From Methylotenera sp. (GTDB lineage Bacteria > Pseudomonadota > Gammaproteobacteria > Burkholderiales > Methylophilaceae), in NCBI GenBank assembly GCA_030652995.1, contig JAUSAG010000040.1, positions 1-64,000 on the forward strand: a stretch of 64,000 nt of DNA. Direction: 5' to 3'. Below the pieces are notes generated by a model. It was given only the letters and a program-made list of their open reading frames with translations. It was not told the origin of the DNA and made no database searches. The position numbers were made by a program, and so were the translations under genes. Each line of letters starts with the position of its first letter. The first letter of the stretch is position 1. Below are positions 1 through 7,598 of the stretch, piece by piece.

Positions 1-91
1 GATGCAATTGCGTGGCGTCTTAATACGAGACCACGCAAATCGTTAGGGTTCAAATGCCCTGCTGAGTTGTTCACACCAGACGCATTTGATT

Positions 92-265
92 TTAGGCAGC
101 ATCATGCTGCTCTTTTTGCACTTCAACCTTGAAACCGCCCATAATAACGCCGATTATACATTTCTTATTTCAAAGAATGTAGCCGTTCTCTCCAGAATAC
201 GCCCGCAGATTCAGATTAGCTTCCGGCTTAATAATTTCATAAGGGGTTATTGATTTCACTTGCAT
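92..265 (-). pseudogene. small reading frame interrupted by one TGA; possible gene remnant
   Basis: Reading leftward from an ATG at 265, a 31-codon frame (starting MQVKSITPYEIIKPEANL) runs to a TGA at 170-172. The same frame then continues for 25 more sense codons (containing IIGVIMGGFKVEVQKEQ) to a TAA at 92-94. A purine-rich AGGCGAG stretch lies about 10 bases before the ATG. The residue mix on both sides of the TGA looks protein-like, so this could be a decayed small gene, or a real 31-residue peptide followed by chance open frame. No family is recognised. It does not have the Glu/Tyr arrangement of a PqqA peptide. Confidence 0.25.
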
Positions 266-335
266 ATTACTCAACTCGCCTTTCTTCAAATCCTATTTTT
301 ACAGATCACCTTAATTGGCGTAGTTTAGATAATTA

Positions 336-434
336 TTAAGTGGCTCCTTTGACTGAAATACTCAATGTACCGCCGAATAATAGCAATTGGTACACCGCCA
401 CAACTTGCTGTAAAGTAGCTGGGCGGCCAGAGTA
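336..434 (-). other. short open frame without an ATG start (possible decayed coding sequence)
   Basis: Downstream of the beta-propeller gene, a 32-codon stretch between two stops encodes a hydrophobic, protein-like sequence (including QVVAVYQLLLFGG). It has no ATG, only internal GTG codons, and no ribosome-binding site. Together with the interrupted frame at 92-265 it suggests that the 1-469 interval holds degraded coding DNA. The only other thing seen in 1-91 is an inverted repeat, TTGCGTGG (8-15) with CCACGCAA (31-38), which lacks a T-run. Confidence 0.2.
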
Positions 435-469
435 TTAACAAATTTTAAAAGATTGAGGCTGTAAAAAAA

Positions 470-1453
470 TCAGTGAATGACTACGCCCCAAGGTAAATTT
501 CCGACAGGAATGTCGGTAATACGCTTGTTATTAGCAGTATCAATCACAGAAACACTATTGCTACGGCCGTTGGCCACATAGAGTTTTTTTCCATCTGGTG
601 TTAGCGCCATGTTCCATGGACGTTGACCTACAGCGACAGTAGCAATCACTGTGTTGGTCGCAGTGTCAATGACACTCACATTACCATCACCGCCATTACT
701 AATATAAACACGGCGACCATCATGCGAAACTTTCACCCCATTAGAGCGCAATCCAACTGGGATGCGATGCAGAATACCCCAATCACCTACTGAAACCACT
801 TCAACTAAATTAGCCGCTTCATTTGCAATATACGCAAATTTACCATCTGGCGTAAACCCAATGCCACGCGGGTGCTTAGTTGCTTTAATCAAATGAACAG
901 AATTATGCGTTGCAACGTCAAACACATCCACATCTCCACTTGCTTCATTGCTCGCTAACAACCATTGCCCATCAATAGAAAATTCACAATGTTCTGGATT
1001 TTTACCTTGAGTCTTGCTGGTATGCGTCACCTTTAACTTTTTTAAATCAACAAAAGAAACGGCATTCTCCTCTTCCAAGCAAGCCGCAAGTGTAGAACCG
1101 TCTGGCGAAACCGTAATTCCCTCAGGCTCATCACCAACGACAATAAGTCTCTCTTGCTTACCTTTCGCTAAATCCACCACTGCAACTGCATTTTTATCAC
1201 GCACCACTACATAGAGTTTTTTGCCGCGGGGATCCATTGCTACTGCTTGTATTTTTTTACCGAAAGCACCTTTTTTTGGCAAGGTATTTACCACTTTATC
1301 GGTTTCAGTATCAATCACAGAAACTGTGCCATCCTTCTCATTAGGTACGTACGCGTATGGTGCAGCCAAAACTTGGCTGCTAACAGATAAGGTGGCGGCG
1401 AGTAACATTACCGACGATATAACATTTACAGGATTGGTTTTGATTAATTTCAT
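470..1453 (-). CDS. periplasmic YVTN beta-propeller protein of PQQ-linked oxidation
   Basis: A 327-residue secreted beta-propeller. Residues 1 to about 31 form a signal peptide ending ...SSQVLA. The rest is a series of repeats of about 42 residues with motifs such as YVPNEKDGTVSVID, YVANGRSNSVSVID and TPDGKKLYVAN, typical of seven-bladed YVTN propellers. Members of this family are commonly encoded beside PQQ-dependent dehydrogenases; their biochemical role is not established. An upstream TTG (1459) is possible, but the ATG at 1453 has AAGGTG at a suitable distance. The gene is separated from the mxaD-like genes by a strong terminator, so it probably has its own promoter. It resembles the propeller at 3921-4907, implying duplication. 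Confidence 0.85.
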   Translation of the reverse strand: MKLIKTNPVNVISSVMLLAATLSVSSQVLAAPYAYVPNEKDGTVSVIDTETDKVVNTLPKKGAFGKKIQAVAMDPRGKKLYVVVRDKNAVAVVDLAKGKQERLIVVGDEPEGITVSPDGSTLAACLEEENAVSFVDLKKLKVTHTSKTQGKNPEHCEFSIDGQWLLASNEASGDVDVFDVATHNSVHLIKATKHPRGIGFTPDGKFAYIANEAANLVEVVSVGDWGILHRIPVGLRSNGVKVSHDGRRVYISNGGDGNVSVIDTATNTVIATVAVGQRPWNMALTPDGKKLYVANGRSNSVSVIDTANNKRITDIPVGNLPWGVVIH

Positions 1454-1543
1454 AGTCAATGCACCTTAAATTTAAGATTAGTTCCCAAATAAAAATTGGG
1501 CTGATTGAGCAATTTTTAGTAATTCTAATGGGTGACTAAATTT

Positions 1544-1577
1544 GAAAAAAAAACCAGAAGCCACTAAGGCGTCTGGC
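1544..1577 (-). terminator. intrinsic terminator
   Basis: On the minus strand a stem CCAGACGCC / GGCTTCTGG (one mismatch, loop TTAGT) is followed directly by nine Ts. It lies about 110 bases beyond the mxaD-like gene ending at 1686 and would end that operon or the candidate sRNA. Confidence 0.8.
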
Positions 1578-1622
1578 TTAAACACTTTGGAGAGTGATTA
1601 AGTACATCTTAATCACAAGCAG
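1544..1622 (-). ncRNA. candidate small RNA (~79 nt) with its own activated promoter
   Basis: The DNA between the mxaD-like gene and the beta-propeller gene has the layout of a bacterial sRNA. A -10-like TATCTT (1629-1634, minus strand) predicts a start near 1622. A perfect 9-bp hairpin follows (GTGATTAAG at 1594-1602 with CTTAATCAC at 1608-1616, loop 5 nt). Next is a linker with CACTCTCCAAAGTG, which could pair with Shine-Dalgarno sequences. The RNA would end in an intrinsic terminator (1554-1576) with nine Us. The operator GGGATAAATTCCC (1658-1670) is centred at about -42. No open frame of note lies inside. Transcription is inferred. The alternative is a leader and attenuator for the downstream propeller gene. 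Confidence 0.45.
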
Positions 1623-1657
1623 GGGAACAAGATACTTAAGAAATCCTGAAATAATAT

Positions 1658-1670
1658 GGGATAAATTCCC
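1658..1670. promoter_or_regulatory. GGGA-N4-TTCCC operator, copy 1
   Basis: GGGATAAATTCCC, a near-perfect inverted repeat with the same spacing as six other sites in this island. Reading leftward, a -10-like TATCTT lies at 1629-1634, which puts the operator centre near -42 from the predicted start. It sits between the stop of the mxaD-like gene (1686) and the candidate sRNA. Confidence 0.6.
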
Positions 1671-1685
1671 GAAATTTAGTGCACT

Positions 1686-2237
1686 CTAGCTTCCTGCTTC
1701 TAATACTTTGGTCAAACCAACCGCAGCCGCATCATAAAGCTCGTTAATGGCTTTATTCGCTGCTGGGTTATCTGAACCCTCAGGAGCTTCCATCGTGTTG
1801 GCTTTATTGTAAAAACGTGCGGTTAAAGTGACGGTAGATGTTCCTGCCGCTTTGCCTGCTTTTACTTGCGCAACAGTGCGGTAGTTGCTCACGGCAATGG
1901 TGCTATCTTTGCCATCCACCATTTTGTAATCTAGCTTCATGTCGGTATCATTGGCTTCACGTAGTTTTTCTAAAAATGTGGTGCCGTTTTTAAGTGTTAC
2001 CAAACGGTGTGGCAATGTTTTATCCGATTCGGCATCTTTTCTATCCTCCAACTTCACATTGGTCACATCGGGGTGCCATTTGCCAATCGCACCAAAATCT
2101 TTAAGTAGCGCCCATGCTTTTGCTGGCTCGGCTTTTACTTCAAACTCTTTGACCACTTTTTGACCACTTGGGCCGTGTGCGAAGGTTGTTACAGGTAACA
2201 AACATGCCACAGCTAACATTGCTAAAAACTTTTTCAT
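1686..2237 (-). CDS. mxaD: MxaD-like periplasmic SRPBCC protein (copy 1)
   Basis: A 183-residue protein with a signal peptide (MKKFLAMLAVACLLPVTTFA) and one SRPBCC/polyketide-cyclase-like fold. The start of the mature part (HGPSGQKVVKEFEVKAEPAKAW) and the WHP motif (FGAIGKWHPDV) match MxaD proteins. MxaD is encoded in mxa clusters and has been linked to efficient electron transfer between methanol dehydrogenase and its cytochrome. It is the last of three tandem paralogues (with 2269 and 2863), probably co-transcribed from the xoxJ/xoxG side. AGGAA lies eight bases before the ATG. The general family is secure; the exact role beside xoxF is inferred. Confidence 0.82.
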   Translation of the reverse strand: MKKFLAMLAVACLLPVTTFAHGPSGQKVVKEFEVKAEPAKAWALLKDFGAIGKWHPDVTNVKLEDRKDAESDKTLPHRLVTLKNGTTFLEKLREANDTDMKLDYKMVDGKDSTIAVSNYRTVAQVKAGKAAGTSTVTLTARFYNKANTMEAPEGSDNPAANKAINELYDAAAVGLTKVLEAGS

Positions 2238-2268
2238 GCTGGCGATTCCTTTTACTTATTTATTTAAA

Positions 2269-2808
2269 TTACTGCACTTCAATCACTTTCTTCAAATTAG
2301 GCAAACCTGCGTCATACAGACCCTCAACCGCTTTTACAGCCGTTGCGTTGTCCTCACCTGCTTTTGGATTCACATCATTGGCTTTATTGTAAAAGCGGCC
2401 TGTCCAAGTGACTGTTGATTCATCAGCCATAGGGCCAGCTTTGACCGTCATTACCGCACGGTAACCACTCACAGGTAACACGCCTTCTACAATTTTGTAT
2501 TCCAATTTCATTTCTTCATCTGAATTTATAGTTTGCTTTTCTAAAATCGTGCCGCCGCCTTTTAAAGTAAGCAAACGGTGAGGTAATCGCACACCATCTT
2601 GATCAGCCTTAGTTTCAGTTTTGGTGCTTTCTACTGCTGGATGCCATTTGTGAATTGCGCCAAAATCTTTCACCACCGCCCACACCTTGGCCGGCTCAGC
2701 TTTAATGACCACCTCACGAATGACTTTTTGTTGACTAGGGGCGTTTGCGGCACTTACCGATAATGACAATAGTAAGGCTACGGGGAAAAAAATAGGCGAC
2801 CATTTCAT
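2269..2808 (-). CDS. mxaD: MxaD-like periplasmic SRPBCC protein (copy 2)
   Basis: A 179-residue paralogue of the two flanking genes. The signal peptide is MKWSPIFFPVALLLSLSVSA. The mature protein begins NAPSQQKVIREVVIKAEP and carries the FGAIHKWHPAV motif of the MxaD/SRPBCC group. A longer reading from 2841 is open, but the ATG at 2808 is preferred because GGAG precedes it by ten bases and the signal peptide starts there. It lies 31 bases upstream of copy 1 and 54 bases downstream of copy 3. It lacks the HGP or CGP tripeptide found at the mature start of the other copies, having NAP instead. Confidence 0.82.
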   Translation of the reverse strand: MKWSPIFFPVALLLSLSVSAANAPSQQKVIREVVIKAEPAKVWAVVKDFGAIHKWHPAVESTKTETKADQDGVRLPHRLLTLKGGGTILEKQTINSDEEMKLEYKIVEGVLPVSGYRAVMTVKAGPMADESTVTWTGRFYNKANDVNPKAGEDNATAVKAVEGLYDAGLPNLKKVIEVQ

Positions 2809-2862
2809 ATTGTAAAAACTCCATAAAATTGTAAAATTCACTTAACTTCTTAAAAAAAATAC

Positions 2863-3417
2863 TTAATGGCTTGCTTCAATAACTCTTTTTAAATTGAGCA
2901 TACCTACGTCGTACCAGCGCTCTACTGACTCAATCGCAGAGGCATTATCTTGGCCGACTGGCGCTTGCATGGCGTTGGCTTTGTTATTAAAACGCCCGAC
3001 CCACGTCACAATGGTTTCACCTTCAGAGTGGCCGGTCTTCACTGTCAGAGCATCTGAATAGTTACTCGCAGCAATATCACCCTGTATCATCACTACACCC
3101 AACTTCATCTCACCGGCTTGTGTTTCGCGTTGCTTTTGAATAATTGTGCCGCCCTCTTTAAGCTTGAGTGTGCGATAGCTAGTTTCTTTGCCGTCTGAAT
3201 CTGACTTGCGCTCCAGTACAGCTCCAATAACATGGGGATGCCATTTGTGCATAGCACCAAAATCGCTCACGATCGCCCAAACCTGTTCAGGCCCAGCTTT
3301 AATCACAATTTCTTTTGTGACTTTTTGCGGACTAGGGCCACAAGCAATTACGTTTAAAGGTAAGATGATGGCAGCCAATAATATTACTGCCTTCGATGGG
3401 ATGAACTTTTTCATCAT
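2863..3417 (-). CDS. mxaD: MxaD-like SRPBCC protein with probable lipoprotein signal (copy 3)
   Basis: A 184-residue MxaD-type protein. The signal sequence (MMKKFIPSKAVILLAAIILPLNVIAC) ends in VIAC, a lipobox, so unlike its two paralogues this copy may be lipid-anchored. The Cys occupies the place of His in copy 1 (CGPSPQK versus HGPSGQK). The SRPBCC domain has FGAMHKWHPHV. The frame is open back to 3570, but that would overlap the upstream cytochrome gene by 146 bases. Starts at 3417 or 3414, just after that gene's stop (3425), fit an operon. The Shine-Dalgarno sequence is weak, suggesting translational coupling. Confidence 0.8.
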   Translation of the reverse strand: MMKKFIPSKAVILLAAIILPLNVIACGPSPQKVTKEIVIKAGPEQVWAIVSDFGAMHKWHPHVIGAVLERKSDSDGKETSYRTLKLKEGGTIIQKQRETQAGEMKLGVVMIQGDIAASNYSDALTVKTGHSEGETIVTWVGRFNNKANAMQAPVGQDNASAIESVERWYDVGMLNLKRVIEASH

Positions 3418-3424
3418 GAAACAG

Positions 3425-3883
3425 TTACTTCTTACTTGGTGTTTTCTCGGTGAGTACATAAGCAATATAGTCACCTTTTTCTTTTGGCGTACAATCGCTT
3501 CCAACCACTTCGTTACAATGTTTGGTAAATTTCTTTTCCACATTTGCAATTGAACTAAAACGCTTAGCATTTACCGCTGGCGCAAGTGGCTTAATGGACT
3601 TACCTGTCACTATGTGTTTACCGACGTCTGCGGGGTTGGTGGTATGGCAAGATGCACAAGCAATGGCTTTTCCTTGATTTCTGGTATCGCCTTTAAACTG
3701 TATCACCTCACGATTAAAAAAAATCTTACCTTCTTCAGCCGAGGGCTCTGTGTAGCTTGAGTCAGCCGCTTTAGCCGCTGCGGCATATTTGTCAGCAATC
3801 TTCTGTGCTGTTACAGCATCAGCCACGGCACTAGTAGAAGCTGCACCTAATGCAGCCAGCAATATATAGCGAAAAAATTTCAT
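3425..3883 (-). CDS. DUF1924-type periplasmic monohaem cytochrome c
   Basis: A 152-residue secreted protein (signal MKFFRYILLAALGAASTSAVA). It has one haem-binding motif, CASCH, near residue 78 and a C-terminal segment KHCNEVVGSDCTPKEKGDYI, with two further Cys, typical of DUF1924 cytochromes. This family is related to small high-spin-type haem proteins; its function is not established. AAGGAG lies before the ATG. Its place inside the xoxG-propeller-mxaD operon suggests a part in electron transfer or haem-linked sensing during methanol oxidation, but that is inference. Confidence 0.8.
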   Translation of the reverse strand: MKFFRYILLAALGAASTSAVADAVTAQKIADKYAAAAKAADSSYTEPSAEEGKIFFNREVIQFKGDTRNQGKAIACASCHTTNPADVGKHIVTGKSIKPLAPAVNAKRFSSIANVEKKFTKHCNEVVGSDCTPKEKGDYIAYVLTEKTPSKK

Positions 3884-3920
3884 TTAAAACTCCTTAAGTT
3901 ACATTGATAAAATTGTGTTA

Positions 3921-4907
3921 TTAATGAGGATTACCAATAAATTCCCCGAATGCGCGACTTTTTGAGCCTGTAGCGACACTATTAATTTTTTGATTGGTTT
4001 TAGCATCAATGACGTCTATAGCATCATCCATCCAACTGGCAACGTAGATACGATTTTGTTTGGCGTTGTAGCTAATACCTTCTGGAAAACCACTCACAGG
4101 GATTGTTGCAATGACTTTTTGCAATTTAGTATCAATGACCGAAACACTATCTGCGCCTGTATTGGTCACGTAAGCACGCGACCCATCTGGATTAGTGGTT
4201 ACACAATAAGGATGCTCACCTACTTTAATCGTAGCGATGATGACGTCACGGCGCGTATCAATGACTGAAACTGAGTTACCTTCCACATTCACCACGTATA
4301 AATTTCTGCCGTCACCTCCCAATGCCATGCCAAAAGGATGCTTGCCGACAGCGATTTTATTCACTACTTTTAAGTTACGCACATCAATCACGCCCACTTC
4401 ATCACTATCACGATTGGCTACGTACAAACTGGCGCCTTCACGGCTAATCACCATACCTGCTGGCGCTTTACCCATCGCCACTTCTTGATAGGTTTTTCCT
4501 GCGTCAACATCTAGCAACTTATCTGTATCAAACACAAAAATACGATCATGAAACCAATCAGCTACAAATAACTGCGAAGCTGTTTTACTTAAGGTTAGAC
4601 CTACAGGCGCAATTTCCAACTTAACTTCACCAATCGCTTGATTCGTCATCATGTCGATAATTGAAACTGAACGGCTTTCAACATTAGACACATACAAACG
4701 ATTTTGGCTATGATCAATAGCGATGCCGACGGGAGCCTTACCTGTGGGAATCGTGGCCACGACTTGATCAAGTCGCAGATCAACCACCGAAACAGTGTCT
4801 GCGCCTTGATTGGTAATGTAAGCAAATGGCTCAGCCACTACATTAGAACTTAGCAGTATTAAAATAGCCGTTACCGTAAATTTGAGCACTTTATTCCATT
4901 CAGTCAC
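3921..4907 (-). CDS. periplasmic YVTN beta-propeller protein (second copy)
   Basis: A secreted beta-propeller of about 328 residues with repeats such as YITNQGADTVSVVD, YVSNVESRSVSIID, YVANRDSDEVGVID and YVTNTGADSVSVID. It is related to the protein at 470-1453 and to propellers encoded with PQQ-dependent dehydrogenases. The signal peptide includes KFTVTAILILLSSNVVA. No ATG is available. GTG at 4907 has AAGG ten bases upstream and is preferred over GTG at 4937. It lies just downstream of the xoxG-like gene and upstream of the DUF1924 cytochrome, in one operon. Confidence 0.83.
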   Translation of the reverse strand: MTEWNKVLKFTVTAILILLSSNVVAEPFAYITNQGADTVSVVDLRLDQVVATIPTGKAPVGIAIDHSQNRLYVSNVESRSVSIIDMMTNQAIGEVKLEIAPVGLTLSKTASQLFVADWFHDRIFVFDTDKLLDVDAGKTYQEVAMGKAPAGMVISREGASLYVANRDSDEVGVIDVRNLKVVNKIAVGKHPFGMALGGDGRNLYVVNVEGNSVSVIDTRRDVIIATIKVGEHPYCVTTNPDGSRAYVTNTGADSVSVIDTKLQKVIATIPVSGFPEGISYNAKQNRIYVASWMDDAIDVIDAKTNQKINSVATGSKSRAFGEFIGNPH

Positions 4908-4970
4908 TTGAAAAAGACCTTGGTGTTTACGACCCACACCAAAGTGTTATTGCTTATTAACGACCAGCGA

Positions 4971-5663
4971 TTACCATTTAATGTTTTTAGCATCACCACG
5001 GAAATTACCGCGGATAAAGTAAATAATCCGCCACATGTCATCTTCTGTTTTTACAAGTGCGCCTTGTGCAGGCATAGGGCCTACTACATTTTCACGGCCT
5101 TTACGGGTGTAGCCTTGCTTCATCAGCTCATCACTTCCTAGCGCTATTAAACGGAACAATGTATCGTCATCAGCACCATACACCCACGTTTCATTTGAAA
5201 GTGGTGGACACATACCACCACCGCCATTGCCGCCGTGGCAGCCATTACAGCTTACGCCCATGTACTTTTTCTTGCCTGCTTCAACTAAATCGGGGTTCAT
5301 TGTCGTATATGAGTACGGGTTTTTTAATGTGCCTTTAGCGGCCGACATCGCAACATCAATGGGCGATTTATCTGATCCTAAAGCTGGAATCGCAGGTGCT
5401 GTAGATTTTTTCTTTTGTTCGGGTATTTTGAAGCCATCTGCGCCTACAGCTGTTGCGGCAACAGCTTCTGGTGTTACTGGTGCATCAGCAGTAGCCACTA
5501 CAATTTTTTCCGGCATCGCCTTTAGCGTGGTTGTTACCACCTTTTTCACTTCCACCATCACCGCTGGTTTAGGGCTTTCAGCTGCTTTATCTGTGCTAGC
5601 CGCACACACTGTGATGGACAACATACTTAACATGGCAATGATGCCTGTAAATGCAAATTTCAT
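4971..5663 (-). CDS. xoxG: XoxG-like cytochrome c, electron acceptor of methanol dehydrogenase
   Basis: A 230-residue periplasmic cytochrome. The signal peptide is MKFAFTGIIAMLSMLSITVCA. An Ala/Pro/Val/Lys-rich linker of about 70 residues precedes a single cytochrome c domain with CNGCH (residues 139-143), followed by GGNGGGGMC and a likely axial Met in VVGPMPAQG. This matches the methanol-metabolism-related c-type cytochromes encoded near xoxF. The long low-complexity linker is longer than usual. The ATG at 5663 has GAAAGG upstream; a TTG at 5678 is less likely. Its role as electron acceptor for XoxF is inferred from family and position. Confidence 0.8.
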   Translation of the reverse strand: MKFAFTGIIAMLSMLSITVCAASTDKAAESPKPAVMVEVKKVVTTTLKAMPEKIVVATADAPVTPEAVAATAVGADGFKIPEQKKKSTAPAIPALGSDKSPIDVAMSAAKGTLKNPYSYTTMNPDLVEAGKKKYMGVSCNGCHGGNGGGGMCPPLSNETWVYGADDDTLFRLIALGSDELMKQGYTRKGRENVVGPMPAQGALVKTEDDMWRIIYFIRGNFRGDAKNIKW

Positions 5664-5773
5664 TTCAAAGCCTTTCAAAAAATATAACTACAAATAGCAC
5701 GATTAAAATGATCACTAAAATTACCTTGTAACTATCTAAACATTTAACGCTAAGCGATTAGTTTGGTATGACA

Positions 5774-5805
5774 GATTAAATCCTAAAGAAGCGTAGGATT
5801 TAATC
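5774..5805. repeat. 12-bp perfect inverted repeat (hairpin) between xoxJ and xoxG
   Basis: GATTAAATCCTA (5774-5785) and TAGGATTTAATC (5794-5805) are perfectly complementary around an 8-nt loop. There is no T-run on either strand, so termination is doubtful. It begins 18 bases after the xoxJ stop and could stabilise or process the xoxJ-xoxG transcript. Confidence 0.6.
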
Positions 5806-5823
5806 CTGCCCAACATTAACAGT

Positions 5824-7467
5824 CTATTCCACAGGTTTTTCTAACATCGCCGCCGCCTTTTGCGAATCATTGGCTTTGGCTATCTGCAATGCATTTTTGC
5901 CTTCGTCATCTTTCATATCCGCTTTTGCGCCAGCTTTTAATAACAGACTAACAATCATCTCCAAGTCTTTGTGCGCAGCAATCATCAACGGCGTTACGCC
6001 ACCAGAATTCTTTGCGTTTGGGTTGGCTTTATATTGCAATAAAGTTTGCGCCAAAGTTTGGTTATCTTTAGTTACAGCCAGCATTAAGGCATTATATTTA
6101 CCTGCTCCCATCGCAAAGTCCGGCTTAGCATTGTTATCTAGCATCGCCACTGCGGCATTGGCTTTATTGTCATTCACAGCCATTGCCAGCGCGGTTACAC
6201 CGTCTTTATTAGTGAGATTAAAATCTGCCTTGTGTTTGCCCATTAGGCGGAAAATTTTAGGCTCGTTTGATTTAACCGCATACATGGCAGCGGTCCAGCC
6301 GTCGTTATCTTGTGCATTAGGATCAGCTTTATATTCAAGCAAGCCATTAAGCACGCTTAAATCTCCGCTTTTAGCCGCCACCATTAACGGTGTTTGCCCC
6401 TCTGTGTCTTTAGCATCAATTTTGGCACCTCGTTTAAGCAAATACTCAATGCGCGTGTTGTCGCGTGCGATAGTGGCGTTGTGTAATTCCTGCTCTAAGG
6501 TTGAGCCTTGTTTGAGCGCATCATCCACCATGGCTGGCAATATATCGGCATCTGACTGCAATGGAACGTATGCTTTTCTAACAAGAGGCTTATATGCGCC
6601 ATGTGAAGGTAAATCGCCTGAAACTACACAATCTTCACATTTCACTAGCGGCACACCGTATTCATCTAACACTTTTTTAATTTTGTCTTTTTCTTTGAGC
6701 ATCACCGCTTCAATCGCAGCTTTTAGGTCATGTGCATTTTTGCGCATACCAATCGCCAATGAAAATTCCATGGGCGTTCTATCTTCCATCATATTCACTG
6801 GCACTATTTCAATCGGTGCATTTTTCATGGTTTTGTACCAGCCCGCCATTGGCCCCCAAAGCGCAGCTACATCAAGTTTGCCATCTATCATTAACTGCAC
6901 GTCCATGTGCGGTTGACGCTCAGGCTTTAGGTCCGCATCATGCGCAATGGTGCGTACCACAGTGTTATTGCGGTTAATGCCATGCTCTTGCAATACGGTG
7001 CGAATAGCCGAATGCTGAAATACACCCACTTTGTAATCATTCAACAACTTAGGATCATCTAGCGATTTAATGCTGATGCCTTTATCATTTCTGTGCGCCA
7101 ATACAAAGGTACTACGGTAAACAGGCATGGTGGTCATCATGCGATCATCATCGGAAGTCATATCCATCAAAATATCGCACTCGTTGTTATCAAAGGTTTG
7201 TCGCGTTAAGCCGCGCTCTAAATAAGGACGATAAAAATAGCTGGTGCGTGTACCCATGCCTTCGGCAATAATCGTGGCAATTTTGTTTGAAAAACCATCA
7301 CCTTTATCTGATGTAATTGGCATATTGCCAGGATCAGCACAAATACGTAGCGAACCCATTGTTTTGACTGAACTTGGTGTTTGCACCTCACCCGCATTTA
7401 CCGGCAAGGCCAATGCCGCAAGAGAAACGGCTAGTAAAGAGAGTTTTAAAACTGATTGACTGGACAT
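5824..7467 (-). CDS. xoxJ: XoxJ-like periplasmic binding protein fused to ankyrin repeats
   Basis: A 547-residue protein with two parts. After a signal peptide (to about residue 25), residues 37-290 form a family-3 periplasmic substrate-binding domain (begins SLRICADPGNMP) of the quinoprotein-dehydrogenase-associated type that includes XoxJ/MxaJ. A CEDC motif lies at 277-280. Residues about 325-545 hold around six ankyrin repeats (GQTPLMVAAKSGDL, GVTPLMIAAHKDL). XoxJ proteins are normally near 300 residues, so the ankyrin half is an extra module. XoxJ is thought to help activate the dehydrogenase. GGGGTG precedes the ATG. Its stop lies 160 bases from the xoxG start. Confidence 0.85.
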   Translation of the reverse strand: MSSQSVLKLSLLAVSLAALALPVNAGEVQTPSSVKTMGSLRICADPGNMPITSDKGDGFSNKIATIIAEGMGTRTSYFYRPYLERGLTRQTFDNNECDILMDMTSDDDRMMTTMPVYRSTFVLAHRNDKGISIKSLDDPKLLNDYKVGVFQHSAIRTVLQEHGINRNNTVVRTIAHDADLKPERQPHMDVQLMIDGKLDVAALWGPMAGWYKTMKNAPIEIVPVNMMEDRTPMEFSLAIGMRKNAHDLKAAIEAVMLKEKDKIKKVLDEYGVPLVKCEDCVVSGDLPSHGAYKPLVRKAYVPLQSDADILPAMVDDALKQGSTLEQELHNATIARDNTRIEYLLKRGAKIDAKDTEGQTPLMVAAKSGDLSVLNGLLEYKADPNAQDNDGWTAAMYAVKSNEPKIFRLMGKHKADFNLTNKDGVTALAMAVNDNKANAAVAMLDNNAKPDFAMGAGKYNALMLAVTKDNQTLAQTLLQYKANPNAKNSGGVTPLMIAAHKDLEMIVSLLLKAGAKADMKDDEGKNALQIAKANDSQKAAAMLEKPVE

Positions 7468-7505
7468 CTAACACCCCATTTTGTATAAAACATTATTTAT
7501 AAAAT

Positions 7506-7526
7506 ATTGTTCATTTTTTGAACAAT
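7506..7526. promoter_or_regulatory. 8-bp inverted repeat upstream of xoxJ
   Basis: ATTGTTCA (7506-7513) and TGAACAAT (7519-7526) are perfectly complementary with a 5-T loop, 39 bases before the xoxJ start. It could be an operator or a leader hairpin. It does not match the GGGA-N4-TTCC operator, which was not found here. Confidence 0.35.
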
Positions 7527-7598
7527 TAGCAGAAGTTATTGAATTTTAACATCACTTTAAGAACATTTAATTTCTTATAAGTTCAGTTAAATTTAAGG

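Noticed and set aside
170-172. TGA read as selenocysteine
   Set aside because: No SECIS-like hairpin is evident after it and the context gives no redox-active motif; decay or a true stop is simpler.
170-265. pqqA peptide gene
   Set aside because: The 31-residue peptide lacks the spaced Glu and Tyr that PQQ is made from, and no pqqB-E genes follow.
5870-6916. 348-codon open frame on the plus strand
   Set aside because: It lies wholly antisense to the xoxJ-like gene. It is a shadow of that gene's codon use, with no ribosome-binding site and low-complexity translation.
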